A stretch of DNA of 64,000 bases from NCBI GenBank assembly GCA_000733355.1, contig JNVV01000012.1:270557-334556 (forward strand). The letters run 5' to 3'. The first letter of the stretch is position 1. The number at the start of each line of letters is the position of its first letter. The stretch is from Falciphora oryzae (Eukaryota; Ascomycota; Sordariomycetes; Magnaporthales; Magnaporthaceae). Below the pieces are notes generated by a model that was given only the letters and a program-made list of their open reading frames with translations, did no database searches and had not been told where the DNA came from. Positions 22,630 to 35,236 of this stretch are shown here, piece by piece. The position numbers were made by a program, and so were the translations under genes.

Positions 22630-23774
22630 GGGGCTCGAGGGACGTGTCTGGTAGCAACCGACGCAGACGCCCGCTCGCTGGCCCTATTGGACCGACGCGG
22701 CTAGGTATTGCTCCCGGAGCGCAAGCTCCCTCACTCCCCTTCCCATCTGATTTGCAGTCCCGACGCTTGCTTGAAGAATGGCGCATTTTCGTCCGAAGCA
22801 CGACTCCTGTGCCTCCGCCGATAATGAGCGGGTTTCCACAAGGTTTCCGGGACCAACGTCCGCCCGGTCTTCTGTACCTGATCGCATCCTGGGGGAAATG
22901 ACGCAGCCCATCTCAAGTCGTATTCGGAGCCTCAAACAAACGGCGCCTGTCCGTGTCGGCTCGACTCGCCCGCAATCACGATCTGCTGCCGGCGTGCACC
23001 CTGCTCTGTTCTCCTTGGGCACCCCTATATCAACGGGGTATTAATAGAACGAACAAGAGCTTGGTTCGACACAGGATGGGGACCTGGGGACATGCCCGTA
23101 CCCCTGCACGACCCAACACATGGCCAGTGGCAGGCTCAGGAGGAGCCGCTGTGGCAAGCAAGTGTGGAGAGCATCTCCCATCGGCCGATAGGAATGGGTA
23201 AAACTACCACCTGTGCTGGCCCTGTCATCACCGGACGGGGATCTTCTCGTTTCATGGTTCAGACCACTTCCGCACCGATGCTGGGTGCTCAACCACCCAT
23301 GGATCATGGGTTGCCCACCCAGCACAGGCGCTGTCCGCGCTTTCTTGTTTGAATTGAGACGAGAGCGGGCGGCCTGCCATGGGTGCGCGGTCCGCCTCCC
23401 GGCCCAGGAATTCTATGATACCTGGTTATATATCCGTCTGCCTGGAAACATCATGAAAGCCGGAGTCTGCTGGAATTTCCTCCGGCCAAAGTCAAGATCC
23501 AACTTGACCCAGACGCCACATTTTTGATGGTGAACTGGCGCCACCACATCTCTTTTTCACTTCTCGAAACACTTTAATATTTTTTTTTCTTTGTTTCTTA
23601 TGGCTGGCCCAGTCGCCGCTTTCTTGGCCCGTTTACAAGTACAAGTGTTGCAGGCGCCATCACATCACAAACCGCAAGGGTCAGGAGGGCACTTGGACGA
23701 CAATTGAATGCTTGGGTTATTGTCTTCTAGTCGTTATCTCGGGTTTCATTCTCAGAACATACACTTTCACAAAA
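22630..23774. other. Spacer upstream of the membrane-protein gene
   Basis: No gene recognised. It holds an imperfect inverted repeat (23280-23323). T-rich sequence near 23575-23600 and CT-rich leader sequence precede the ATG at 23775. Confidence 0.5.
23280..23323. repeat. Imperfect inverted repeat, ~20-bp arms
   Basis: Left arm GCTGGGTGCTCAACCACCC and right arm GGGTTGCCCACCCAGC are nearly complementary, meeting at CATGGATCATG. It could be a hairpin or a dimer binding site; there is no evidence for either. Confidence 0.5.
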
Positions 23775-26580
23775 ATGGCAGTCCAGTCAAGGGGCTCGGT
23801 GAGCTCGAGGCTCAGCCACAGTAACCTCGTGGCGGTCCCATTACTTCTCTTTCTTGGTACACTCGTCTTACTGATATGGAGAGGTGGGGATACATTGGGC
23901 CAACTATCAAGGAGGCTAGGCGGCGATGACCAGGCGGGGGTGGTCAACAACCTCGGCCCCTGGAGGGATACGATCGAGAGCTTCGTATCACCCGAGACGG
24001 CCGATGCGATCGAGCATGACCGCCAGCTCCGCCGCAGCATCGGTGCCGCCGTCGACTTCACTCGCGGCCTGACCAAAGATCTCGCCGAGCGCTTCGAGCT
24101 GCCCTCGCTGATGGAGGCCTCGGACAGCCTCGCGCTGGCTAGGAGGAACCTTGACGACAGCGGCATCAGGGGCACCGCAACGACCCCCAGTCCCCCATCC
24201 CTTAGCAAGCGCCAACAGCTCTTCCCCAGCGTGTCGGGCTTGCCGGGTATCCCAGGGCTCACGGCACCACTATTCGGAGGGTCCAAACCGACGCCTGATA
24301 CGACCAAGGACGCGACGGCACCCGCGACATCATCACTGGCGGCATCGAGCAACCCGCTCGCGGACCTGGGCAACGCCGCGCTCGACGCCATCCTGTCGCC
24401 GCTCAAGGACGCGCTGAGCGGTATTACTAGTGGCATCACCAAGAACCTGGGCGGCGCCGCCATGTTCCTGGGCATCGGCATCGGCGCCGGCGCGGCGCAG
24501 GGGCTCAATCTGGCGCCCGCAGACAAGCTCAACAAGCTCGCCGCCAAGATCGCCGCCGACAACGGCCAGCAGGCCACGGGGCTCAACCCGGCCATCCAGA
24601 GTCTAGGCCAGGGCGCATCGGCCGCCATCGTCGGTGCCCTCAACGTCACAGGCGGCGGTGGCGGGGCCCTGAGCTCTTTCAACATCACCTCGCTGCTCGG
24701 GGGTCAGTCGCTGTCCGAGGTCGCCCTCAAGTTCGGCGACGGCCTCGGCTCCGGCGTCTCGTCCGGGCTCAAGCTGGGCGGCAACAACAGGCAGGTCTCG
24801 CCGCCACCCTCCGGGTCTAAAGCCAGCGACGTGGCGGGCGCCTTCGCCTTTGGCCTGTCGGACTCGCTCGCCCGGAGCGTGAACCTCTCCGGTGGGCTGC
24901 CGGGCAGCAGCGGCGGCAAGGGGCTGGACCTCTCGGTGCTGCAAAAGGTGTTCCCGGGCATCAACGCGGGCAGCGTGGCGCAGGGGTTCGCCAGGGGTCT
25001 GCTCCAGGGCGCGAGCGACTCGATCGAGGCCATGGGCGGCGTCAAGGCGCTCATGAACGGGACGGCGCACATGCCTACGACCATGCCCAACGGCACCATC
25101 GCCTTCAACGACACGCTGGGCGGCGCCTCGAGCGGCTTCGGCCAGGGCATCGGCGGCCAGGGCGTCCTGGTCGCGACGCAGCTCATCGCCGAGGCGTTCC
25201 CCGACGTCGTCAGCGTCAACGGCTCCAACACGACCGGCAATAAGGTGACGACTCGCTCTCTCGACGTCGTCCTGCCGCGCCAGTTGGGCGGCGGCAACAA
25301 CAACAACCAGCAGGTCACGATCGGGTTCGGCCCGGCGCTGAACCTGTCGACCATCATCAACACGTCGACGCTCTCGAGCGGGATACAGACCATCGTAGAC
25401 CTGCTGCGCTGCGAGGGCGTCAGCGGCTTCTTCCTGATCCTGTCCGGTCTGCGGAAGAGCGGCGCCCTGTCGGGCAACTCGAAAGACGTCGGCGACACGC
25501 TGGGGCCCAACGTGACGGCCACCATCCGCGACATCATCCCCAACGGCACCATTTCCTTTGTAAGCGGCGGCAACAGGTTCGAGTTCGACGGGCAGGTCCT
25601 CCTCAACGCGATCGGCGGCTCGCTCCTCTCGCAGAGCGACAGCATCAAAATCAACGGGAACAATCTCATCAAGTTTGCTGTCCTGCTGGTCCTCCATCGT
25701 AAGTTCCGAGTTTCCCATTCCCTTGAACCACTCTCTCTCCTTTTATCGGCACTATGATTGACGAAAATAACTTTGCACAGTCCTCATCGCCTTCTTCGTC
25801 TTCGTCGCCGTCCTCCCCCTGGCCATGGGCCTCGAGGGCGCTCGCAGCATCCTCGCCCGCGCCCAGCTGCAGCAGGCGATGCCGCGACAGACCCCTCGCT
25901 GGGTCGGGATCCTGTGGCTGTTCGTCACGGCGCCCTCGCTCATCCTCGTCCTGGTCTTCGGCGCCGTCCTCGCCGGCGACAAGCCCGACGGCCACTTCCG
26001 GACCGCGCACGCCATCCTCGGCCTGCTCGCCGTCATCTTCGGCATCCCCGCCACCGCGCTCTACTACGCCGACTCGCGGCGCCCGGAGCTCAAGGCCCGC
26101 ATCCTGCGCGGCCTCGGCAACGGCAGCGAGCCGCTCAAGGCCGAGACGCGCTTCATCCTGCTGCGCGCCCTGTCGAGCCAGGTCTTCCAGACGCTTGGCA
26201 CGTCGGCGATACTGACGGGCTTCGGCGACATGGCCGCGGCCGTGCTGTGCTTCACCACGGTGCTGGTGCCCTTCGAGGCCGCCATCACGGTCGGCTTCGC
26301 CATCGCGAGCGTCTCAAACGTCGGCCAGCTGCTCGCCTGGCTCGACTTTTACATCGCCTGGCGCACCTCGCGGAACCAGAGCGAGAACCAAGGCGGGGTG
26401 GAAGGGGGCGCGATGCGGGGGAGATCGCCGTCCGAGATCGGCACCGACGAGTACAGCGATGCGGCGGCCGACAAGGAGGCCCGCGCCGGCATGAGGCCCG
26501 CGGAGCCGCCTCGCGCCGTCCACGTCCAGCCGCAGAGGCCGATAAGGGAGATGAGGGTGCTCTACAATGAAAAGATATAG
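23775..26580 (+). CDS. Large N-glycosylated multi-span membrane protein with b561-like C-terminal bundle
   Basis: Two exons (23775-25698, 25781-26580; GTAAGT...GCACAG intron of 82 nt) give 907 aa. One membrane span lies near residues 18-35 (LVAVPLLLFLGTLVLLIW). A ~580-residue Gly/Ala/Ser-rich region follows, with repeated GxGxGxxxG motifs (for example LGIGIGAGAAQG, FGQGIGGQG) and about ten NxS/T sites, so it is probably extracellular or lumenal. The C terminus has about five spans: LLIAFFVFVAVLPLAMG, WLFVTAPSLILVLVFGAV, the HFRTAHAILGLLAVIFG span, and two more, then a charged cytosolic tail. His residues at the start of two spans recall eukaryotic cytochrome b561 cores, but I do not see the full set of four haem ligands. 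Exact function unknown. The ATG at 23775 (AAAATGG) is chosen; the frame upstream has only a TTG. Confidence 0.75.
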
Positions 26581-27459
26581 AGCGCATCCGTCCGACTGGG
26601 TTTGTATTCACTTTCTCTTTTTGCTGCTGTGCTGCGTGCTCTCTGGTGAGGGCAGCCGGCCTACACTCAGGAAACGCTCGAGATGATGCCTTACATATAT
26701 TAATTTCTACTTTGCTCTAGTTGACGCTTTTCTTTTTTCACTTCTATACCCCGTTATTTTAGGCAATAAATATTCATGTTCGAACAAGACTCTCTCTCTC
26801 TCATGTATAGGCGTGCTGTCTGTGCTCTTGATACGTTGAGGAAACCGTTGCGCCATCGTGAATTTATTTCATCCCAGGGCGCCTACGAAAGCAAAGACCG
26901 GAACATATTCGTCCCTTCCAACCGCGCGGGAGCCCAGAAGCGACCTGCATACAAGACGACGCGTCCGAAATGATCCTTTTCCCCCTACCCAAAATCAGTC
27001 CAGCAGCCGCGCCAGCCATCCAAGCCTAGTGATGGGGGACGCGCGCGGCTCTCGCGTCCGACTTACGCGCAATAGACTCCTCTAGGTTTCCGACGTCCCT
27101 GCCCGAAACGTCAAGATCAGATCGAACGCCCGTTGAGAATAAAACAAGAGCACCAAGGATCAGCCCAAGGCCGGTCAACGGAAAATTAACCACGAGATGC
27201 ATCCATCATGCCGGCCATTACAAATGACAATAAGTGAGGTTAATTATTTATATAGTAAAAAGTAAAGATAATGCCACCTATGTAGGAAGGGGAGGCAAAG
27301 AAAGGCCCCAGCCCTCCTTTGTCATTGCCAAGCAGAAGGGACAAAAACAGACTCAAGGTTAAAGATATTTGGAGGACATGATGACGAGAATAGGGGAATA
27401 TTAGGGGGCATGATTTGATCGTGACAGAAATAGCAACATCAAGAGCATTACAACCATCG
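26581..27459. other. Convergent 3' spacer
   Basis: The 3' UTRs of the membrane-protein gene (+) and the phosphatase gene (-) face each other here. AT-rich stretches such as AATAAATATT (26765) and TTATTTATATAG (27244) can serve as poly(A) signals. No gene recognised. Confidence 0.5.
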
Positions 27460-29582
27460 TCACCTCGACGGGCGCAGGTGCTCGACGCCGAGCCCTATAA
27501 ACTCAAACAGGAGTGGTATGCCCTCGACGCTGAGCCATGCGATGCCTGCCATGACGCATAGACCGTTAGTTTTGACGCTGGGGGCGGGTGCGGGTGGTAC
27601 GCAAAAAAGACAGAACCAAAGAGCACAAAACTTACCACAGTAGACAATCAGCTTGGTGACCACCTCGACATCGTACCTCACGCGCGGCTTGACGAGCCTC
27701 TCAAACATCTCCATGTCGCCCAGCTCGTCCTGGTGCGCAATGAACATGTCGGGCTCGTCGTCGCCGTTGCCGCCGTCGTCCGCCGTCGGGCTGAGCACCA
27801 CGGTCCCCTGGCCCATCATGGACTCGTACTCGGCCAGCGTGCCGCCGCTGCGGAGGTTGTATCCGTGGCCGGCGGCGGGAGACACCGGGACGGGACTCTG
27901 CTGGCGGCCAGACGTGTACGCCGCGACGGCGTCGTCCCTCGCGCCGCCGTCGTCACCGTCACCACCAGCCTCCTCGCGCAGGTCGCGCAGGCTCGGCTTG
28001 CTGCCCAGGCTCGCGTTGCTGCCGATGCTCTCGCGGCGCCTGCGCTCGCGGTACGCCAGCGTCTCGTAGGCGTCGGCCGCGCTCTGCGGGCCGATGCTCA
28101 CACTGCGCCCGCGCCGCCCGCCCACGCGCCGGATGCTGCGCACAATGTCGGGCAGCTCGCTGACGGCGGGCAGGACCGTGTCGGTGCGCAGGCGGAGCAG
28201 GTCCGGGATGTTCTTGTACTCGCTCGCGCGCATGAAGAAGCGGCGCGGCAGCGACAGGCCCCGGTCCTCGATGGCGCGGAACAGGTAAGGGAGCGCCTTG
28301 AGGAGGGCCGGCTTCATGGCCTCGCGCCAGGCGAAGATGACGACGATGCCCGACACCAGCCGCGCCGCGACGGTGGGCCAGCCCAGGTCCGGCAGCGGGA
28401 AGGGGTGGGCGGCCGGCCAGGCGAAGGCGGAGCGGCCGTAGTGCCAGGAGCCGGCGTCGACGCCGATCATGACGCCGGCGAAGGCGACGCTGTCGTCGAA
28501 GCAGGGGCAGTCGTCGGCGGGCTCGGGGTGGATGCGGACGAGGACGACGATGACGAGGGCGAGGACCAGGGGCGCGCGCCAGGTGCTCTCGTGCATGTAG
28601 GCGGCCAGGACGGGCCCGTAGTAGAACTCGACGAAGGAAATGGCGGCGCCCATGGCGGAGCCGATGATGACATCGAGGAAGCCGTGCATGCCGCAGTACA
28701 GGCGGCCGAGGACGATGGAGGCGGCGTAGAAGTAGCTCAGCCCCTCGAGGAAGAGCTTGGTGCTGGGCGCGAGCGTGTTGCTGGGGTCGTGGAGCATCAG
28801 GATGGCCAGGACGGCGACCGAGACGGCGTTGGCCGAGTGGGTGGACGGGAAGCCGTACTCGAGCGCGGCGGAGCCAGACATGGTGATGCGGTGCAGCGGC
28901 GGCGAGAGCGGACGGGGCAGCGAGAGCAGATCCTTGACGAAGCCGGTCAGGAAGACGCCGGAGCCGAGGATGTGGATGAGCCTGGGGGGCGTGTGGCAAG
29001 GGCCGGTCAGCAACGAGAGCGAGGGTCCAAGGCGGGGGAGATGCACTCACGACTGGCCAAACTCCTTGAAGCCGCACCAGAACATGATGGGCAGGCCGAT
29101 CATGAAGAAGGTGTGGGTGCCCAGGTTGGCCGTGATGGCGAAGTAGCTGTCGAGGGCGGGCGTGCGCATCTTGCTCTGCATCCAGGCCAGGTACGGCGTC
29201 TCCCACCGGACCAGGGGCAGCATCTTTTGTCGCAGCGAGTACCTCCATTGGGGGAGAGCGCGCTTGTCTAGGAGAGAAAAGTGGTCGGTCAGTTAGATGT
29301 GCTTTTTGCTTCGTTCCGCAGCGCAACGCGACAGAGTAGCAGAGGAGCAGACGTACAGTGATGTAAGCTCTTGAGCCCGGCGTCGATCACGTCGGCGCCG
29401 GCCCCCTTGCCGCCGTGGGCGTGGGCGTAGTCACCCTGGGCAGCGGCGGAGGACCCGTCGGCGGTCGTCACCAGCACTGTTGGGCGCGGCGGCTGGTGGT
29501 GCGCAGAGCCATTGGCCGCCTTCTTGCCGTTCTTGGGTAGCAGCTGCGAGCCAGGGCTCGAGCCGCTGGCTGAGGAATTCAT
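27460..29582 (-). CDS. LCB3: Long-chain-base-1-phosphate phosphatase (PAP2 family, Lcb3-like)
   Basis: Four exons (29582-29357, 29267-29051, 28981-27636, 27545-27460) give 624 aa; introns are 89, 69 and 90 nt. The last intron is a multiple of three and stop-free, so it hides in the open frame; its AACTAAC branch and CAG acceptor show it. Conserved N-terminal block YKRALPQWRYSLRQK and ETPYLAWMQSKMRTPALDSYF. The lipid phosphatase motifs are KDLLSLPRP (about 162), YGFPSTHSANAV (about 190) and a GRLYCGMHGFLD block (about 235) with catalytic His and Asp. About eight membrane spans follow or surround them, interrupted by a ~150-aa disordered loop. The family dephosphorylates dihydrosphingosine/phytosphingosine 1-phosphate in the ER, feeding bases back to ceramide synthesis. 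Confidence 0.9.
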
Positions 29583-30441
29583 GTCGGCGTCGGCTCGGCA
29601 GGCATCCAAGCTCGTGCTCTGAGGGCGACGAAAGGGCACAAAGCAGAAGCAAAAGGCTGGCTTCTGCGCGGATCGCGCCGCAACGCGCTTGCGGTTCGTC
29701 AATTGTTCGGCCCCGCGGAGGGTGGGAGGGGCCTACCGGGTCGAGGTCGTGCGACACAGCGCCTGTGCTGTCTTTGCTGCCTTGTGTTGAGGAAAAGTCG
29801 GAACGAGGAGGTGACGCAGCAGCATGGAACTGGAGGCCGCAACACAGGTACAGGTACCAAAAATGCAATTGAATTCCGTCAACGGCGACGTTGCGTTCGT
29901 CCCGGGTCAGAATAGAAAAAACCCGTCTTTGAGATAATCCACTTCCTTCGACTTCTCGCAACGTCACCCACTTCGGAGCTGCCCCGTTTATTTCTTGGGT
30001 GCTCGCAGCAAATTTGTCTGGTTTCCCTGCTCGAGACAAGGCACTGGCTGGATCCTCCTGCGCGATCGCCTAGGGCCAGGACCCCGGGTCATCGACGATT
30101 GTCGAGGGTGCGCTCACAGCGCTGTGGCGGGAAGCAGGCCCCACCTCAATGCAAGGCCCTCAATTGTCTGCCAGTCGGCGCCAGTGCCACCAGCTCGTCC
30201 GGCGAGACGCTATTTAAAATTGCAAAAGCACGGCCATCAACGGCACGCCAAAAGTGGACTGCCGCGGACGCGTACTGCGTATTTGGCACCCGCGTATCTC
30301 GGCATTGCTCCTTTGGTTTGGTAAATGTCCACCACCTGTTGGTTGGCCGGCCCCCTGATATCTGTCCACCACACGTGACTGCAAGAGGAACAACACCCAG
30401 GCCTAAGCAGTCCAAGAAACAGGGGCTCTGGGCAACAAAAA
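29583..30441. promoter_or_regulatory. Divergent promoter region (phosphatase / SDR)
   Basis: 860 bp between two oppositely directed starts. Several short frames, no gene recognised; no clear TATA box next to either ATG. Confidence 0.4.
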
Positions 30442-31820
30442 ATGGCCGCCCCCAAAAAGCTGGCCGGCAAGCTCGCCGTCATCACCGGCGGCGGCTCCGG
30501 CATCGGCCGCGCCATCGCCAAGCGCTTCGCCGCCGACGGCGCCAGCTGCGTCCTCGTCGGGCGGAGCTCCATCAAGCTCCGCGACACCGTCCTGGCCCTC
30601 GACCGGCCCGCCGACCACTCCATCTGCACCGGCGACGTCACCAGGCCCGAGCTGTGGGACAAGCTGGGTCTCCACTTTGTAAACCTCCCCCATATCCTCT
30701 TTGCTTTTGTATATATGCATATGTCGTCAAAACGTCACAGAAAAGACAGTAGACTAAACTTACAATACATCGTCCTGTTGTAAATGCAGAGGGACATGGC
30801 AATCCTCGTCAACGCGGCTGGCATCTCGCAAAACAAGCTCCTCATAAGGACGCAGCCAGAGACGATAGACGCCGTCATCGACACGAACCTCAAGGGCACC
30901 ATCCTGGGCTGCAAAGCGGCCGCCCTCGCCATGATCAAGTACAAGAAAGGCTGCATCATCAACGTCTCTAGCCTTCTCGGCGTCAGGGGCGGCCGTGGGG
31001 CGTCGGCTTACGCCGCCTCCAAGGCCGGTATTCTCGGTCAGTCTAGTTCGCTATTATGTGTTCTTTTCATTTTTTTTTTTTTTTTCTCTTTCGTCTTTCC
31101 TTTCGTTTCTTTCGTATCTATTCATTTCAGACCCCATAGTTCACAAGGGAGCGAATGTGTGAGGATGATGTATAACGCCACCTATATTGTGTATGTGCCC
31201 GCATGTGTGGCTCAGGGGACTAATGTCGCCTCCCCGCATCTCAACACAGGCCTCACTCGATCCCTCGCTGCCGAACTTGGCGGCGCGAACATCCGTGTGA
31301 ACGCGATCATACCGGGCTATGTCAGCGACACGGGAATGACACCAGGTAAGTAGGTCCCCTTCAGCCCCCTACCGCGATCCCTTGCGCCTGTCCAGCCTTC
31401 TAGGTGATTCTTCCGTTTTTATTCCTCGGCTTCTCTTTTCTCGAGTCGCCTTCTCGGCCGGTCTAGCCAAATAGCCAGCCAGCCGCTCTGTATATATGCC
31501 CTGCGGGTGGTGATGATTGTCTATCCCTCTCTCTCAAGGGGTGAAATAAGGAGAGAGAAAAAAAAAAGATGAAAAGAAATCGGCAGGCGAAAAGAAAAGA
31601 AAAATACCCAGACAAGTCAAGCATCATGGCCCGGACAGATCCGCACAAGCTAATTTACATGTGTCACAAATCACCAGAAATCGGCGAAAAAGTCAACTCC
31701 ATCCCACTCCGTCGCATGGGGACGCCAGAGGAAATCGCAGATGCTGCTGCCTTCCTCGCCACCAACGAGTACGTGAGCAATTGTATGCTCAACATCGACG
31801 GTGGCTACAGCGCCGTGTAA
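30442..31820 (+). CDS. Short-chain dehydrogenase, 3-oxoacyl-ACP reductase-like (FabG/Oar1)
   Basis: Four exons (30442-30678, 30790-31036, 31250-31345, 31678-31820) give 240 aa, the usual length for this family. Introns of 111, 213 and 332 nt end in GCAG, ACAG and CCAG with ACTAA-type branches. The Rossmann motif is TGGGSGIG (about 16-23); NAAG follows. The catalytic set is SSLLG, then YAASK; the C terminus ends in the classic GTPEEIADAAAFLAT and NIDGGYSAV blocks. FabG-type enzymes reduce 3-ketoacyl-ACP with NADPH; in fungi the single-domain form serves mitochondrial type II fatty-acid and lipoate synthesis. The N terminus (MAAPKKLAGK) is short and not a strong presequence, so a peroxisomal or cytosolic SDR is also possible. 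Confidence 0.85.
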
Positions 31821-31903
31821 GTATAGTCAAGGAATGTGTAAAAAGAAGAGAAGGACGCCAGAAAGACGAAAGAGAGCCTGTGTTCGCGGTTCGAATCGGG
31901 GTT

Positions 31904-34289
31904 TTAGTCAAGCACGATGATCCCGGTTGCGGAGGATTTGTCGGGGATGTCGTCGATGACGATCTCGTCCCCGCTACCGCTAGTCTTGACCTTCTTCGGA
32001 TCTCGGGAATCAACGTCGCCCTCGTGAGGGCGCTTGGTGCCCTGAGAAGCCGGTGACGTCTCAAGGACGACGTCCTGGTCGGCCGTGCCGTTGGACATGG
32101 TGACTCCGTTTGTCTCGGGCTCCGGGGCCTTCTTCGGCCTCTTGGGAATCTCGGGCTTCTTGTCAAGCCAGAGACCCTGGACGGGCTTCCCGCCTTCTGG
32201 TGCGCTGTAACAATAGAAATAGACTAGTTAGAAGGGGGTTCTGGTCGCATAGCATAGACACAAGATTTACACTCGCCCTTCTTGAATGTTGATGACAACA
32301 TTGACGAACGGCTCCTCATCGTCATCATCAATGATGGTGACGAAGCTGTCGGGTTTGATTCCTACGCGTTATGTGTTAGTAGTGCTGCCACTCAATCAAT
32401 CTCCAAGTATTCCACAGGGATATTGTATTGGGGGCTTACCGAGATCGGAAAGTTTCTTTGGGAGATTCTCAGTCTCCTCAACGTCGTATAGACATCCAAC
32501 CTCGTTGTTGACGCTGAACTCCTTTCCGTCGAAGCCGAGCTCAGGTTTGATGAAGCCCTCGACAAGATCCTCCAGCGTCGCACGTGACAGGTCAACAGAC
32601 ACTCTCGTCTGGAAGACACTGCAGACGGGGCAGTCAGGGTTGGGGAGCCGTGGTCGGGATGGCGCGATACGGCGATCTGGGTTGAATGGTGTCAAAAAGG
32701 CCTCTTTGGCCGTCTCATAGTCGCCCCGCAGAACCTTGAATGTCTCCAGAACACAGAGCCCGGCTACGATGGCGTTGGTGGTGGCAATCGCTGGGATGAT
32801 GTTGCCTGCCATCTGTTTGATGTCGAAACGCGACTTGGGCTCTATGCCAAAGACTGTGGAGCGAATGTTGGCGCTGGCAGTCACAAAGTCGAGCGTGTCC
32901 TCGTCGTCCTTGTCGAACTCGATCGTCGGCTCGGGTCCAGAAGGTGACTCGGCCTTCTGGTCCATCACGCGCTTGCTCAGCCTGCTGAGGCTGTCGACAA
33001 GGACGGCAAAATTCTCCTCCAGGGACCAGATCTTCTGACCATCTTTGAGAATGGCCTCTGTCCTGCCAAGCGCCTCGGAGGACTTTTCCTTCAGGGCGGC
33101 AAATTCGAGCGGAGATGGCGGTTTTCTGCCGTCCTTCCACATGTCCTCCATAGACCTCAACCTCTCGACGTCGGTCTTGAAGACCTTGTCGAAGAGCATT
33201 TGCGCGAATGGCTCGCTGCCAACGGCCTCGCGGATCTTCCTCAGCGCCTCGGCCTCGCGCTTCAGCTCCTCAACCTCGTTGGCGTTATCCTGGTCCGCGC
33301 TGTGGTCGATGACCGATTGGTCCTCGCTGGTGCCGAAGATCTCGTTCAGAAGGTAGCTTTTGCCCCATACGATGCAGTGTATAGGCTGGCTTGGTGTGCT
33401 CCTGATGGTGCACACTGGGAAAGACTTGGGTGGATCCTTGGGCGTGCAGTCGTAGCAGGCAGTCACGCCCTTCTTGATGACCTGCACCTGGCCGTTGAAG
33501 CCCGTGGTGCCGCTGTCGATGAGGGGCACGTCGGCGGCCAGGCACATCTTGTTGACGTGCCTGCGCGCATCGAAGTTGTCGAGGGCGTTGAAGACGACCT
33601 TGAAGGAGCGGAACCAGGCGACGTTGAACTTGGGGTCCTTGATGTCGGTCCAGTGTGCGACAATCTTGACGTTGGGGTTGAACTTTTGCGCCGCCTCCTT
33701 GGCGATCTCAGCCTTGGGTCGCTTGATGTGCTCGTGGCGGAAGAGGAACTGGCGGTTTAGGTTGCTCAGGTCGATCGTGTCGAGGTCTACCGCGTGAATC
33801 TCGCCAAAGCCAGTCAAGGCCAGGTTTTTAAGCAGCTCGCAGCCGATTCCGCCGGCACCGACCATCAGAACACGCGCCTGTAGAGTGCGTCAGCTAAGTC
33901 GCTGCAAAAAAACGGCAGGCACGCTCGAGCGACGGCGCAGGAGTTGTGGGGCTGGCAGCAAGCGTGTGCGGCCAACAGCCACCCAGAGGGCTCGGGCGAG
34001 GGCTCACCTGTTTGACATGGGCATTGAGTGCGCGTCCCAGTGACTGGCTATTGAAGGAATCGCGATTTCTGGGAGGAGCAGGCGCTGTCGTCGGGGGCGG
34101 TTGCCGAGACTGGACGGTGTATTGCGCCGTCGGCAACGCAGAAGCCGGCGGATATACTGGTTGCTGCGCGAGCGGCGCTAGTTGTTGTTGCGCGACGGGC
34201 GTGGACACGGGCGCAGGCGTGGGAACGTTCGGCGGTGCGGGCGCGAGGTCCCGGGCAGATGAGCCCTGGGTGCTGCCGGACGTGGCCAT
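31904..34289 (-). CDS. UBA2: SUMO-activating enzyme subunit 2 (UBA2)
   Basis: Four exons (34289-34008, 33877-32440, 32361-32271, 32204-31904; introns 129, 77 and 66 nt) give 703 aa. A Pro/Gln-rich 90-aa extension precedes the adenylation domain: RVLMVGAGGIGCELLKNL (about 97), DLDTIDLSNLNRQFLF, then the CYDC zinc half-site (about 236). The catalytic Cys is in FPVCTIRSTPSQPIHC (about 249). The second CPVC (about 511) completes the zinc site, and the ubiquitin-fold domain follows. The C terminus has a KRPHEGD...PKKVK nuclear signal and an acidic EIVIDDIP stretch resembling a SUMO-interacting motif. With AOS1 it forms the SUMO E1 in the nucleus and passes SUMO to Ubc9. The third intron uses donor GTAAAT, which keeps phase; a GC donor four bases off in the same place fits less well. 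It is tail-to-tail with the SDR gene, 83 bp apart. Confidence 0.95.
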
Positions 34290-35236
34290 TGTGGGTGATG
34301 ATGCGGTCTCGAGGGTGCTGCAACGCGGCGGGTGCAGCTCTGATCGCGTTGTCAAGGTGCAGAGCGCCGCATGAGATGGGCGAGGGAGGCAAGGCTGGCT
34401 GCTGCAGCGCAAACGATATGGCGTCTGGGTTCTGGATTCTGGGGTCTAGTCTAGATAGCGATGTTCCTGCTTGGGAGGCCGGCCGAGGGAGGACGGACGG
34501 GACCGGCTCGAGGCGTGGGAGGTGTGGTGTGACGAAGGTTGGCGCACGTTGTTCGTGGCTCGGATCAATCAGTGATGGGTGTTGCAGCCGCCCGCGAGAC
34601 GCACTCGGGTGGGTCGAAAAGCGCCAGAAGCTGCCTCCAAAGACTGCCTCGAGCTGTCAGAATCCAATGGCTGACGTAATTGGTCGGTGCGTCTCGGTGG
34701 TGCTTGCGCCTGTAGGGATGCCAAAGGGGTTAGGGTCGTCACACGACGGGCATCACGGCACTGCAGCTGAATTCCCGACATCGGTGAGGGAAGCGGGTGT
34801 GTTTTTGCTGATGAATCCCAGTCCATCAGTAGGCTCTGCCTTTTCATTGAGTGCGAGTCGGTGACCAGCCGTGAGTGACCTGGCTGCGTGGCTAAATGCT
34901 TTGTGTGTTGCACCGTCAACTCGAGATTTTCGTGCTTGTGATCCGATCCTGGCGACATCCTAGAAAACGGGCAGCCAGCTGCGAGGTTGGTGCAGGGTTT
35001 CACTGCCCCTCCAGGCGACCCGCAGCGACTGCATGCTCCAGGAGCCGCCCTGCCCCTGCCGCTGCAGCGCCTGGGCAATCTGGTAGATATTTTATATCCC
35101 AGCGGGCTACCAGGGAGACCGCTTCAAGGTCAAGCCTTCAAACAAGCCAACTGTTTCTTCCCAAACACCGAGGTAGCGGCTGGAAAAGAATTGTCCACTT
35201 TGACCGACAGCAGACGACCCGCAGACTGCAGGCAGA
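34290..35236. promoter_or_regulatory. Divergent promoter region (UBA2 / queuosine salvage)
   Basis: 947 bp between two starts. Only shadow frames. TATTTTATATCC at 35088-35099 is a TATA-like sequence 138 bp before the + strand ATG. Confidence 0.4.

Noticed and set aside
22322..22901. Open frames running through the N block
   Set aside because: The Ns make artificial open frames; nothing recognisable lies on either side.
24603..25718. 371-codon minus-strand frame
   Set aside because: Shadow of the membrane-protein gene; composition-driven.
27733..29271. 512-codon + strand frame
   Set aside because: Antisense shadow of the LCB3-like gene; Ala/Gly/Arg-rich composition only.
31860..31910. GGTTCGAATCGGG resembling a tRNA T-arm
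   Set aside because: No acceptor stem, D-arm or anticodon arm around it; it lies at the UBA2 3' end.
32194..32276. GC-AG intron in UBA2
   Set aside because: A canonical GTAAAT donor four bases away gives the same phase, so the GC reading is not needed.
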